In this document: in pieces, positions 10,742-19,424 of the stretch | Numbering within the stretch: position 1 is the first letter of the stretch | Layout of the letters: each line of letters opens with the position of its first letter | Source of the DNA: Thioclava indica | GTDB taxonomy: Bacteria > Pseudomonadota > Alphaproteobacteria > Rhodobacterales > Rhodobacteraceae | DNA: 64,000 bases | Direction of reading: 5' to 3' | Assembly: GCF_000714545.1 (NCBI RefSeq) | Contig: NZ_AUNB01000051.1 | Span: 62,001-126,000 of the forward strand | The notes under the pieces: model-generated | Told to the model about the DNA's origin: nothing | The model's database searches: none | The model's input: the letters and a program-made list of their open reading frames with translations, nothing else | Made by a program: the position numbers and the translations under genes

Positions 10742-11983
10742 ATGACCAGCGCAAAAAACACTCCCTTTACTGGCCCCAGTGCCGCGCTTTTGCGTGTTGC
10801 AAAAGGCGATCTATGCGCGGGCTGCGGGCTGTGTGCGGGGCTGGCTCCGGGGCGGATCACGATGGAGATGACCCCGCCCGGCTTTCCCCGTCCGGTGCAA
10901 ACTGCTGATCTGAGCGGGCCGCAAGAGGCTGGCATCACGGCCAGTTGCCCCGGTTTGGGCCAAACCAGCGCGCGCGCAGGCGAGGGGCGTGACCCGCTTT
11001 GGGGGCCGTATCGACAGATGGTCACCGGCTGGGCGCGCGATGAAAACCTGCGGTTCGCGGGGGCCTCGGGGGGCGCGTTGTCGGCGCTGGCAGCGCATCT
11101 TTTGACCTCGGCGCGGGTCGATGGAGTGATCCAGATCGAGGCCGATCCCGCCAATCCAACAGGCAACCGCACGCGTATTAGCGAAACGCCCGAACAAGTG
11201 GCACAGGCGGCAGGCTCGCGCTATGCGCCCTCCAGTCCGCTTACGGATTTGGCTGATTATCTGGCGTCGGGACGGCGCTATGCCTTCATCGGGAAACCCT
11301 GCGATTGCGCGGCTTTGCGTGCGCTCAGCCTGCGCGATCCGGCTGTGGCGCGCGCCTTTCCGGTGATCCTGTCATTCTTTTGTGCGGGCGTTCCCAGTGC
11401 GACGGGCGCGCAGGAATTGCTGGACAAAATGGGCGTTCCGGCGGATCAGCTTGCGGCATTTCGCTATCGCGGCAATGGCTGGCCGGGGCGCGCAACGGCG
11501 ACCTTGCAGGATGGCAGCACGCGCGATCTAGACTATCACGCGGCTTGGGGCGGGGTGCTGGCGCATCACGTTCAGCATCGCTGCAAGATCTGCGCCGATG
11601 GCACGGGCGTCGCCGCCGATCTGGTTTGCGCCGATGCGTGGCAGGCCGATGCCAAGGGCTACCCGCTTTTTGACGAGGCCCCCGGCGTCAGTCTGATCGT
11701 GGCGCGCACGCGTCTTGGGGCCGAGATTTTGGCGCAGGCCGAAGCGGCAGGCGCGGTGCAAACGCAGCCCTTCGATGTGGCCGATCTTGCCGCGATCCAG
11801 CCCGGTCAACGCGAACGCCGCCGCGCGCTATTTGCGCGTCTTGCCGCGCTGCGTCTGATGGCGCGCCCGGTGCCGGTTTATGTCGGGATGGACCTGCGCG
11901 CCTGTGCGCGACAAAACCCGATTGCGCGGAATTTGCGTAACTTCGCAGGCACAATCCGACGCGCATTTACGAGGCCGAAATGA
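10742..11983 (+). CDS. FrhB-family (F420 hydrogenase beta subunit-like) iron-sulfur protein
   Basis: This 413-residue protein belongs to the coenzyme F420 hydrogenase/dehydrogenase beta-subunit (FrhB) family. Bacterial members often sit next to polysaccharide pyruvyl transferases in capsule or exopolysaccharide clusters, exactly as here. The N-terminal ferredoxin-like motif CAGCGLC (C25, C28, C31) lacks the usual fourth cysteine: the following residues are AGLAP where AxxCP is normal. The body contains FAGASGGALSALAAHLLTS, FIGKPCDCAALRALSLRDP and FFCAGVPS, family hallmarks, and a second cysteine group HRCKICADGTGVAADLVCADAW-like near residue 280. The ATG at 10742 is chosen over the much longer open frame from 10145, which is the shadow of the flippase gene. 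Its reaction in polysaccharide synthesis is not known. It overlaps the next gene by four bases. Confidence 0.8.
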   Translation: MTSAKNTPFTGPSAALLRVAKGDLCAGCGLCAGLAPGRITMEMTPPGFPRPVQTADLSGPQEAGITASCPGLGQTSARAGEGRDPLWGPYRQMVTGWARDENLRFAGASGGALSALAAHLLTSARVDGVIQIEADPANPTGNRTRISETPEQVAQAAGSRYAPSSPLTDLADYLASGRRYAFIGKPCDCAALRALSLRDPAVARAFPVILSFFCAGVPSATGAQELLDKMGVPADQLAAFRYRGNGWPGRATATLQDGSTRDLDYHAAWGGVLAHHVQHRCKICADGTGVAADLVCADAWQADAKGYPLFDEAPGVSLIVARTRLGAEILAQAEAAGAVQTQPFDVADLAAIQPGQRERRRALFARLAALRLMARPVPVYVGMDLRACARQNPIARNLRNFAGTIRRAFTRPK

Positions 11984-13149
11984 GCCGCGCGCTGCGTGTC
12001 TGCCTGATCTTTCACTCGACGCGTTCAGACAATTTGGGCGTCGGGGCGTTGACGGTGTCCGAGATCGCGCTGCTGCGCAAACTGGGGCGGCAGATCGGGC
12101 GCGAGATCGCGATCACGGTGCTGGACTGGAAGGATGCGCGCGCGCCTTACGTCTCGGGCGATGATCTGACATTGATCGAGGTCGATGGCGCTTTCCTCAA
12201 ATCGCCCAAGGGCTTGTTCGCCACTGTTAAAGCGTCTGATCTCGTGATTGATGTTGGCGGCGGCGACAGTTTTGCCGATATTTATGGCGCGAAACGGCTG
12301 ATCCGGATGTTCTGGATGAAATTCGCGGCGCATCTCGCGGGCACGCCTTTGGTCGTCGCCCCGCAAACGATCGGGCCGTTTTCAAAACGCTGGTCGAAAT
12401 GGCTGGCGCGGATATCGCTGAACCGCTCGGCGCTGGTGGCGGCGCGTGATGAGCGCTCGGGCGAGGCGTTGCGCGCACTTGGCTATCGTGGCGAGGTGGT
12501 GGCGGCCTCTGATCTGGCGCTGCGACTGCCTTATCAACCCCCTGAAATGGCGCAGGGCGGTGCGCCGCGCGTTGGGATTAACGTCTCGGGGTTGTTGATG
12601 GCGGGGGGCTATCAGGGCGGCAATGATTTCGGCATGAGCCTTGATTATCCGGCGCTGATCGCGCGGCTGATCGCGTGGTTTCAAGGGCAGGGGGCCGAGG
12701 TCCATCTGGTGCCCCATGTCATTGTGCCAAGCGGGCCGATGGTGATCGAGGACGACCTGCGCGCTTGCGAGGCGCTGGCAAAGACGCATGGCGTGATCTG
12801 CGCACCTGCGTTTGACAGCCCCGGCGCTGCGAAATCCTACATCGCGGGGCTCGATTTCTTTACCGGCGCGCGGATGCATGCCTGTATCGCGGCGTTTTCC
12901 AGCGGTGTTCCGGTGGTGCCGATGGCCTATAGCCGCAAGTTTGCGGGGCTGTTTGGCACGCTGGGTTATACCCGCACCGTTGACTGCACCAACACCAACG
13001 AGGACGGTGTTTTCGCAGCCGTAACCGAAGGCTACCTGATGCGCGACACGCTGGCGGGCGAGATGAAAGAGTCGCTGGCCAAGGGGTTGGAGCGGCTCGG
13101 GGCCTATGACGCGGCGCTGCTCGCCCAGTTGGAGAGCATCCGTGGCTGA
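11980..13149 (+). CDS. Polysaccharide pyruvyl transferase family protein
   Basis: This 389-residue protein is related to CsaB/WcaK-type polysaccharide pyruvyl transferases, which add ketal-linked pyruvate to sugars. Hallmarks are the N-terminal Rossmann fold with NLGVGALTVSEIALL (about residues 17-31), SDLVIDVGGGDSFADIYG (about 84-101), a second half starting RVGINVSGLLMAGG, and the C-terminal FFTGARMHACIAAFSSGVPVVPMAYSRKFAGLF block, which is the HxxxxAxxxGxPxxxxxYxxK-like signature. The ATG overlaps the FrhB-like stop (ATGA), and the following glycosyltransferase begins within its last codons. The pairing with an FrhB-like protein is a recurring arrangement in bacterial polysaccharide loci. 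The exact acceptor sugar cannot be read from sequence. Confidence 0.88.
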   Translation: MSRALRVCLIFHSTRSDNLGVGALTVSEIALLRKLGRQIGREIAITVLDWKDARAPYVSGDDLTLIEVDGAFLKSPKGLFATVKASDLVIDVGGGDSFADIYGAKRLIRMFWMKFAAHLAGTPLVVAPQTIGPFSKRWSKWLARISLNRSALVAARDERSGEALRALGYRGEVVAASDLALRLPYQPPEMAQGGAPRVGINVSGLLMAGGYQGGNDFGMSLDYPALIARLIAWFQGQGAEVHLVPHVIVPSGPMVIEDDLRACEALAKTHGVICAPAFDSPGAAKSYIAGLDFFTGARMHACIAAFSSGVPVVPMAYSRKFAGLFGTLGYTRTVDCTNTNEDGVFAAVTEGYLMRDTLAGEMKESLAKGLERLGAYDAALLAQLESIRG

Positions 13150-14002
13150 AGCTGCTGTCATCATTCCCCATTACAACGATGTGGTCCGCCTGATCCGCTG
13201 CCTTGAGGTTCTTGCCCCCCAGATTGACGCGCGCTGCGAAGTGATCGTGGTTGATAACAATTCTACCGTCGATCTGTCTCCGGTGCGCGCGGCCTTTCCC
13301 GATCTGCACATCGTCACCGAGGCCAAGAAAGGCGCCGCCGAGGCGCGCAACCGCGGCGTGGCTGAAACCACGGCCGAGCGGCTGTTTTTCATCGACAGCG
13401 ATTGTGTGGCCGCTCCTGATTGGATCGCGACGGCGTTTGCCGTGATGGAGCGCGGCGATCTGGTGGGCGGGCATGTCGCGGTGTTTGACGAAACCCCGCC
13501 GCCGCGATCCGGGGCAGAGGCGTTCGAGACGGTTTTTGCCTTTGATTTCCGCCGCTACATTGAGGAAAAGGGCTTTTCCGGCACCGGCAATCTGCTGACG
13601 CGGCGCGATGTGTATCAGGGCACGGGGCCGTTCATCGCCGGGCTGTCCGAAGATCTCGATTGGTGCCGCCGCGCGACCGCCAAGGGCTATAAGCTGGTCT
13701 ACGCCGAGGGGCTGCGCGTGGGACACCCGTCGCGTCAGGACTGGGCGGCGCTTGCGCGCAAATGGCGGCGGCTAAGCGAAGAGGGGTTCGGCGTGAACGG
13801 ATCGGCCCCGCTGGAGCGTCTGACATGGGCGGGCAAGGCGCTGTTGATGCCGCTCTCGATCCTTGCCCATATCCCCAAAGTGCTGCGCCACCCCGATCTG
13901 CGCGATAACCGCGAGCGGGCGCGCGCATTGCTAACGCTGGCGCGCTTGCGGCTGGCGCGGATGGGCTGGATGCTGCGTCAGGCTGTTTTCGGGCATCTGT
14001 GA
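13142..14002 (+). CDS. Glycosyltransferase family 2
   Basis: This 286-residue GT-A fold enzyme transfers a sugar in assembly of the surface polysaccharide. The start is GTG at 13142, giving VAEAAVIIPHYNDVVRLI and overlapping the previous gene by eight bases; an upstream ATG at 13106 lies inside that gene. It has the nucleotide-sugar site VIVVDNNSTVDLS (about residues 36-48), AEARNRGVAETTAERLFFIDSDCVA with the DxD-like DSD near residue 85, and the acceptor region GFSGTGNLLTRRDVY with GLSEDLDWCRRATAKGY near 175. The C-terminal part carries a hydrophobic segment around LLMPLSILAHIP that may associate with the membrane. Donor and acceptor are unknown. Confidence 0.88.
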   Translation: MAEAAVIIPHYNDVVRLIRCLEVLAPQIDARCEVIVVDNNSTVDLSPVRAAFPDLHIVTEAKKGAAEARNRGVAETTAERLFFIDSDCVAAPDWIATAFAVMERGDLVGGHVAVFDETPPPRSGAEAFETVFAFDFRRYIEEKGFSGTGNLLTRRDVYQGTGPFIAGLSEDLDWCRRATAKGYKLVYAEGLRVGHPSRQDWAALARKWRRLSEEGFGVNGSAPLERLTWAGKALLMPLSILAHIPKVLRHPDLRDNRERARALLTLARLRLARMGWMLRQAVFGHL

Positions 14003-14148
14003 AACAGTGCCGATTAGCCACATATCGCCGCGCTGCCGCCCTGAATTTGCCGTGTTTACCTTGTTTAACTCACTCTTGAGGGCCTACCCTCATCGACACA
14101 AGCAGTAAGCAGAGCCGCGCTGAACGTGGCCGCGACAGGCGAAATGAT

Positions 14149-16290
14149 ATGCGACATGAGATGCACAGTTTTGGGCTGATTGCGCGCGTTTTCCAGCGGG
14201 GCGCTTTGGGCTGCGTGATGGCGATGGCGCTGACGGCCCCTGCGCAGGCGCGCGATTGGTCGGTTGATGGCGCAGCGGCGCTCAGCAACGTTATCGGCCA
14301 ACTTGCACCGGGCGATGTCGTCGCGCTGGAACCGGGCGACTACCCAGCGCTGAGCCTGTCAAAGCTTGCAGGCGACGAGGATAAGCCGATCACCTTTCGC
14401 TCAAGCGACGCCGCGCATCCTGCCCGCATCGAACGGATGGACCTGCGCGAGGTCAGTCATCTGGTCTTCGACGATCTGCTGTTTGACTACGATTATGCCC
14501 CCGATGATAAAGCAAATCTACGCCCGTTTCAGGTGTTCACCGCGCGCGATGTGACCATTAAGAACTCGGTGTTTGATGGTGATCTGGCGCCTCCGACGGC
14601 GGGCTCGCCCGAACATAACCCACTGCCCACGGCGTTTGGTCTGGCCCTGCGGGCATCCGCGGATCTACACATCGAGAATAACGAATTTCGACGCTTTTTC
14701 CGGGGCTTGGTCGTAAGCGACTGCGTCGATATCTCGGTCACCGGCAATGATATTCACGACATGCGCATGGACGGGATGAACTTCGCGCAGGTTGAACGCG
14801 TGACCATCACGGGCAATCATATCCATGATTTCCTGCGCGCCGCCCTACTGGCCGATCATGCCGATATGATCCAGTTCTGGACTGCGGGAACCACCCGTCC
14901 CAGCCGCGATATCCTGATTGCGGATAACATTTTCAACTCTGGCATGGGGCTGTTTACGCAGTCCATCTTGATGCGAAACGAGCTGGTGGATCGCGGCAAA
15001 GCGGGCGACGAGATGTTTTACCGCAACGTGACGATCCGCGACAACGTGATCGTCAACGCGCATTTGCACGGCATCACGCTGGGGCAAACCGATCACGTCG
15101 AGATTACCAATAACACGCTGATCCATAACGCATTTTCGCAAGGCGTCGAGGTCGACCCCAAGCTATGGATTCCCCAGATCCGGGTGGCGCGCGATGCGCG
15201 TAATGTGGTGATTGAAAAGAACGTCGTGGGCGAAATCGCCGGGCCGGTCGGGCAGACCGACTGGAGCGTGAAAGACAATCTGCTGATCCAAGATATCTCA
15301 CCCAGCCGCCCTAATTTCTACGACACGCTGTTCGTCGCCGCGCGCACTGGCCTGCCCGATGATCTGCGCAATTTCGACTATCTTCCCGGCGGCGCGCTGG
15401 CAGGGGCTGGTATCGGTGCGCCGCAGTTGGACGGGTTGGCGCGAAAGGCCACCCTGCAACCGGTCATGCGCATCGGGGCAACGCCGGAAGGCGGCAAAGA
15501 ACTACTGTTTGATGCAGCCAAAACCGTGCTGCCAGCGGGCGTTGACCCGGCCAAAGTCACCTATGATTGGCAGATCGGCAAAGCCGACAAGATCGCGGGT
15601 TCCAGGGTGCCATTCACCTTTGAGCGCCCCGGCAATTATCGCATCACCCTAACGGCCATGTTGCCAGATGGGCAAAGCCGCTCGGCACAGGGCCAGATCG
15701 TTGTGCGCGACAGTCGGGTGCTGACGTTTGACCCTGAAATCGGGCGGATCGTGTCGCATGTTGGCGCGGAACCCAAGGTGCTTTCCACCATCGCCGTGTC
15801 TCCGGGTGCGCTGGAATTTGGCGCAGGTGGCGGCGCAATCGACGTGCCCGCCAAGATGATCACGCCGTTTTTTGGCTCCAACACGTTCAAGCTGTCGATG
15901 CGGCTGCGCGCGATGGGTGATTACAAGTCGGCGGGCGAGGTCGTGCGGATCCATCAATCGCTGATCATCAGGGCGACGGGGCGGGGTACCTTCACCGTCG
16001 AATTCTGGCCTGCCAACGGCCATCGCCTGTTTTTGCGCACCAAGCGGATCCCGCTATTTGACGGGAAATGGCATGACGTGAGCTTTGAGTATGACGCCGC
16101 GAAAAGTCATTTCGAGGTCCACGGTGATGGCGCGCTGATCGGGCAGGGCTCGGTTTCGGGCGAAACCCGCCCAATCGAATATTGGGGTTTGTCACTGGGT
16201 AACCCGTTTGGTGAACGCGATAGCTTCCACGGTGAAGTGGAGACGCTGGGGCTGGACGCCACCGGTCCTGCGGTCGTGGGGACGCTGTGA
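14149..16290 (+). CDS. Secreted right-handed parallel beta-helix protein with PKD-like and LamG-like C-terminus
   Basis: This 713-residue exported protein starts with a signal peptide (cleavage near APAQA-RDW, about residue 34). Residues about 40-400 form a parallel beta-helix with rungs such as VTIKNSVFDGDL, LHIENNEFRRFF, ISVTGNDIHDM, VTITGNHIHDF, ILIADNIFNSG, VTIRDNVIVNA and VEITNNTLIHN. A PKD/Ig-like region follows (about 455-525; YDWQIGKADKIAG and FTFERPGNYRITLTAML). The last 190 residues look like a concanavalin/LamG-type jelly roll (KLSMRLRAMGDYKSAGEVV to HGEVETLGLDATG). Beta-helix proteins in exopolysaccharide loci are often polysaccharide lyases or epimerases; no catalytic residues can be assigned here. 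It overlaps the polymerase gene by one base. An in-frame ATG at 14161 is a possible alternative start. Confidence 0.78.
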   Translation: MRHEMHSFGLIARVFQRGALGCVMAMALTAPAQARDWSVDGAAALSNVIGQLAPGDVVALEPGDYPALSLSKLAGDEDKPITFRSSDAAHPARIERMDLREVSHLVFDDLLFDYDYAPDDKANLRPFQVFTARDVTIKNSVFDGDLAPPTAGSPEHNPLPTAFGLALRASADLHIENNEFRRFFRGLVVSDCVDISVTGNDIHDMRMDGMNFAQVERVTITGNHIHDFLRAALLADHADMIQFWTAGTTRPSRDILIADNIFNSGMGLFTQSILMRNELVDRGKAGDEMFYRNVTIRDNVIVNAHLHGITLGQTDHVEITNNTLIHNAFSQGVEVDPKLWIPQIRVARDARNVVIEKNVVGEIAGPVGQTDWSVKDNLLIQDISPSRPNFYDTLFVAARTGLPDDLRNFDYLPGGALAGAGIGAPQLDGLARKATLQPVMRIGATPEGGKELLFDAAKTVLPAGVDPAKVTYDWQIGKADKIAGSRVPFTFERPGNYRITLTAMLPDGQSRSAQGQIVVRDSRVLTFDPEIGRIVSHVGAEPKVLSTIAVSPGALEFGAGGGAIDVPAKMITPFFGSNTFKLSMRLRAMGDYKSAGEVVRIHQSLIIRATGRGTFTVEFWPANGHRLFLRTKRIPLFDGKWHDVSFEYDAAKSHFEVHGDGALIGQGSVSGETRPIEYWGLSLGNPFGERDSFHGEVETLGLDATGPAVVGTL

Positions 16291-17699
16291 TGAATCGGGC
16301 CGGTGTTGCGGGGCGCGGAGGGCTGCGCTCGGCACGTGTCGGGCCGCAAAAGGCGAGCACGGAAACGCTCCCCGATGCAGCTTTGGCCGAGGCGAAATTG
16401 CCATGGCCCGTTCTGATTTTTCTGTTGACGATACTGTTTCCGTTTAAGGTCTATGTCGGCCCGCTTGCACTGACAGGCCCACGTCTGTTTCTCATGGTGA
16501 TGGCGGTTCCGTTGTTCATTAAGCTTTTCAGCGGGCGTTATGGCCGCCTTCTGGCCGTCGATTGGCTATTCTTGTTGCACGCGATCTGGCTGTCGGTGGC
16601 GCTTGCGGTGAACAACCCTGACCGTGTGATCCAGCAAGCGGGGTCGGTCGGGATCGAGTTCTTCGGTGGCTATCTGATGGGGCGGGCCTATATCCGGTCC
16701 CGTGAGGATTTTGCCGCTCTCGGACGCGTTCTAATCTGGTCAGTTCTACTGATGACGCCGTTCTCTCTGTATGAAACGAAAACCGGCACGAGCCTTATTC
16801 CAACATTGATTAACAAGATCCCCGGTGTGGGAACGATCACGTTCAACTATCAGGATCCGCGAATGGGGCTTGAGCGCGTGCAGGGCCCCTTTGCGCATCC
16901 CATCCATTTCGGTCTTTATTGCTCGGTGGTTTTTTCCTTTGCATTCGTGGCCTTCGAAGGCATCAAATCACTGTCCCGGCGGATCGTAGCCAGCGGCTTC
17001 ATCCTGTTGAACGGGTTCCTTGCTCTCTCTTCGGGGGCCTTGCTTTCGCTTCTCTTGCAGATCGCGCTGATCGGTTGGTATCTGGGGCTGCGTCGGTTCG
17101 AGAGGCGTTGGTGGATATTATTAGGCCTGTTTGTGTTCGCCTATGTCATTGTTGACCTGCTGTCGAACCGGTCGCCGGTCATGGTTTTCCTGAGCTACGC
17201 AACTTTTTCAGCCCATACTGCCTATTGGCGCACGATCATTTTCGATTGGGGGCTGAAAAATGTTTGGGCCAACCCGATCTTTGGGATCGGGCTGAACGAC
17301 TGGGTGCGGCCTTGGTATATGTATTCGGGCAGCATGGATAATTTCTGGCTCGTGATGGCCGTGCGCTACGGCATCCCGGGATTCTTCTTCGTGACCGCCG
17401 GTTATGTCTGGGGACTGTTCAAGGTGATGTTTCGCGATTTTAGCGGCGATGCGCGAATGCAGCGCTTTCGTCGCTCTTGGGTGTTCACCTTCGCGGGCAT
17501 GACTTTCACGCTTTGCACTGTCTATGTCTGGGAATCGATCTACGCCTTCACCTTCTTCCTGTTCGGTGCCGGAATGTGGATGTTAACCGAGGTCGCAAAG
17601 GAGAGGGCGACAGAGGAGGGCGGCGAAAATGAACACCGCGCGGTTCCGCAAAACGCCTATACCCGTTTTGCCCAGTCCCATCGCCGCGAGGCCCGCTAA
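16290..17699 (+). CDS. O-antigen ligase/polymerase family membrane protein (Wzy-like)
   Basis: This polytopic membrane protein (469 residues from the ATG at 16290, which shares its A with the previous stop codon; a GTG lies just before it) resembles O-antigen ligases and Wzy-type polymerases. A 35-residue cytoplasmic N-terminus is followed by about 11-12 helices. A long periplasmic loop is suggested around TSLIPTLINKIPGVGTITFNYQDPRMGLERVQGPFAHP, and the motif NPIFGIGLNDWVRPWYMYSGSMDNFWLVMAVRYGIPG is the conserved ligase/polymerase loop with its small residues and Asp/Asn-Phe pattern. Such enzymes join repeat units exported by the flippase. The gene converges with the next glycosyltransferase with a four-base overlap of coding ends. 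Confidence 0.83.
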   Translation: MNRAGVAGRGGLRSARVGPQKASTETLPDAALAEAKLPWPVLIFLLTILFPFKVYVGPLALTGPRLFLMVMAVPLFIKLFSGRYGRLLAVDWLFLLHAIWLSVALAVNNPDRVIQQAGSVGIEFFGGYLMGRAYIRSREDFAALGRVLIWSVLLMTPFSLYETKTGTSLIPTLINKIPGVGTITFNYQDPRMGLERVQGPFAHPIHFGLYCSVVFSFAFVAFEGIKSLSRRIVASGFILLNGFLALSSGALLSLLLQIALIGWYLGLRRFERRWWILLGLFVFAYVIVDLLSNRSPVMVFLSYATFSAHTAYWRTIIFDWGLKNVWANPIFGIGLNDWVRPWYMYSGSMDNFWLVMAVRYGIPGFFFVTAGYVWGLFKVMFRDFSGDARMQRFRRSWVFTFAGMTFTLCTVYVWESIYAFTFFLFGAGMWMLTEVAKERATEEGGENEHRAVPQNAYTRFAQSHRREAR

Positions 17700-18685
17700 C
17701 GCCCGATCCGTTCGCGTGCCTCGGGTGACAGAGCGGCCAGAACGGCGGCGGGGGGGGCTAGGCCGAAATAGCCGCGCAATAGTGCGCGTGCTTCGGCGCC
17801 GTGGCCTTGCAGGATCAGTTGTACCGCCTTGGCGAGCGACCAGAACATTCCGCCGATCAGGCCGGGGCGGAAATGGCGGCGCAGGAACATCGCGCGAGCG
17901 CGGTGTTTGAAATATTGCGAGAATGGTGACGCGACAGAGCCCAGACGTTGCGAGCCAATGGCCGAGCCGGCTTTGTGCAAAACCACGGCGTCGGGGCAAT
18001 AGGCGATGCGCAAGGTGCCTCGGCGCAGCGCCCAATCGACTTCTTCATAATAGAGGAAATAATCCTCGGCCAGCGGGCCTGCCGCCTCGTAAAAGGCGCG
18101 CGTGGCGATCAGGCTGGCACCGGTCACGAACTCGATCCGGGCGGCGTTCGGGGCAGGGGTGTCGCGATCTGCGAATTGGTTGATGTTATGCGTGATCCCG
18201 GTGCGCTGGTCGATTGTGCCGCCGTCAATCTGGATCATCTCGGGCTTGTCGGCATAGACCACGCGATGCGCGATCATCCCGATTTGCGCATCATCCGCGC
18301 CATAGCTCGCCAGTTGGCGCGCAGTGTCGGGCGGTGCGATACAGTCGGGGTTGAGCAGCCAGAAGCGGTCAATTTCAGGAACGCGCGCCAGCCGTTCCAG
18401 CCCCAGATTGATGCCCGCCGCAAATCCGCCATTCACGCCTGCCTTGATCAGCGCGATCCCCGGCGCGCCTGCCTGCGCGGGGGGGAGCAAAGCAGGGCCA
18501 ACCGTCTCGCGCACAACCGTATTGGTGTGATCGCGTGAGGCGTTATCGACCACCACCACATGCAGCACCACGCCCCGTGCCGCCTGCAGCGCGCGCAGGC
18601 AGTCTGCGATCACGTCGGCCGCGTTGTAAGTCACGATCACCACGCCCAGATGCGGGGTGGATGTTGGGGCGGGGCTCGCTGCCAT
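17696..18685 (-). CDS. Glycosyltransferase family 2 (rhamnosyltransferase-like)
   Basis: This 329-residue enzyme has the layout of GT2 proteins related to dTDP-rhamnosyltransferases. It shows LGVVIVTYNAADVIADCLRAL near the N-terminus (about residues 13-33), VVVVDNASRDHT (about 43-54), NGGFAAGINLGLE, the DxD-like WLLNPDC motif (about 107-113) and EFVTGASLIATRAFYEAAGPLAEDYFLYYEEVDWALR (about 185-221), where ED and EVDW form the acceptor/catalytic region. The C-terminal tail HRARAMFLRRHF is typical. It is encoded on the strand opposite to the polymerase and probably has its own promoter. It most likely belongs to the same polysaccharide locus; donor sugar not determined. Confidence 0.88.
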   Translation of the reverse strand: MAASPAPTSTPHLGVVIVTYNAADVIADCLRALQAARGVVLHVVVVDNASRDHTNTVVRETVGPALLPPAQAGAPGIALIKAGVNGGFAAGINLGLERLARVPEIDRFWLLNPDCIAPPDTARQLASYGADDAQIGMIAHRVVYADKPEMIQIDGGTIDQRTGITHNINQFADRDTPAPNAARIEFVTGASLIATRAFYEAAGPLAEDYFLYYEEVDWALRRGTLRIAYCPDAVVLHKAGSAIGSQRLGSVASPFSQYFKHRARAMFLRRHFRPGLIGGMFWSLAKAVQLILQGHGAEARALLRGYFGLAPPAAVLAALSPEARERIGR

Positions 18686-18789
18686 AGGTCGGTGTTTTCC
18701 GTGCTGAATTTCGATCAGGGAATCAGAATGGCGCGGCGATGACCAGAGCGATCAGGCGCAAGCCCGCAAAACCTGCGCCTGTGTGGCGT

Positions 18790-19350
18790 TTAGACCCCGC
18801 GCGACAAGGCCGCGACCCCCGTGCGTGCCACATCGGACAGGCCCAAGGGGCGCATCAGCTCGGCAAAGGCGTCGATTTTCTCGGACGTGCCGGTGATCTC
18901 GAACACAAAGCTCTCCAGCGTGCTATCCACGACATTGGCGCGGAAAATATCGGCCAGACGCAGCGCCTCGACGCGCTTGTCGCCGGTGCCAGACACTTTC
19001 AACAACGCAAGTTCACGCTCGACCGGGCTGCCCTCGACCGTCAGATCCTTGACTTCGTGCACGGGCACGATGCGGCCCAGTTGCGCCTTGATCTGTTCAA
19101 TTACCGACTCCGTGCCCGTGGTGACGACGGTGATGCGGCTTTTGTGACCTGCGTGATCAACCTCGGCGACGGTCAGGCTGTCGATGTTATAGCCGCGCCC
19201 CGAGAACAACCCGATCACGCGCGCCAGAACGCCCGCCTCGTTGTCCACGATCACCGCCAGTGTGTGCGAGCGTTCTAGCTGGCTGTGGCTGTCGCGCAGA
19301 TCATAAGCCGAATGGCTCGATGCGCCTTTTTTGATTTTCAGAGCGGCCAT
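18790..19350 (-). CDS. ilvH: Acetolactate synthase regulatory (small) subunit
   Basis: This 186-residue subunit binds branched-chain amino acids and stimulates and feedback-regulates the catalytic subunit, first enzyme of valine, leucine and isoleucine synthesis. An N-terminal ACT domain is seen in HTLAVIVDNEAGVLARVIGLFSGRGYNIDSL (about residues 31-61), with TVAEVDHAGHKSRITVVTTG after it, and the C-terminal regulatory domain contains RELALLKVSGTGDKRVEALRLADIFRANVVDSTLES. The ATG at 19350 follows a GGAGAGAGG ribosome-binding site. It lies 74 bases downstream of ilvI on the same strand, so the two form an operon. Also named ilvN in some genomes. Confidence 0.95.
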   Translation of the reverse strand: MAALKIKKGASSHSAYDLRDSHSQLERSHTLAVIVDNEAGVLARVIGLFSGRGYNIDSLTVAEVDHAGHKSRITVVTTGTESVIEQIKAQLGRIVPVHEVKDLTVEGSPVERELALLKVSGTGDKRVEALRLADIFRANVVDSTLESFVFEITGTSEKIDAFAELMRPLGLSDVARTGVAALSRGV

Positions 19351-19424
19351 TGCCTCTCTCCTCTTATCTAAATTCCAACTGCTTCAAATCTTGCGCGGGG
19401 AGGGGGCGTGACCCCCGGTCCGCC

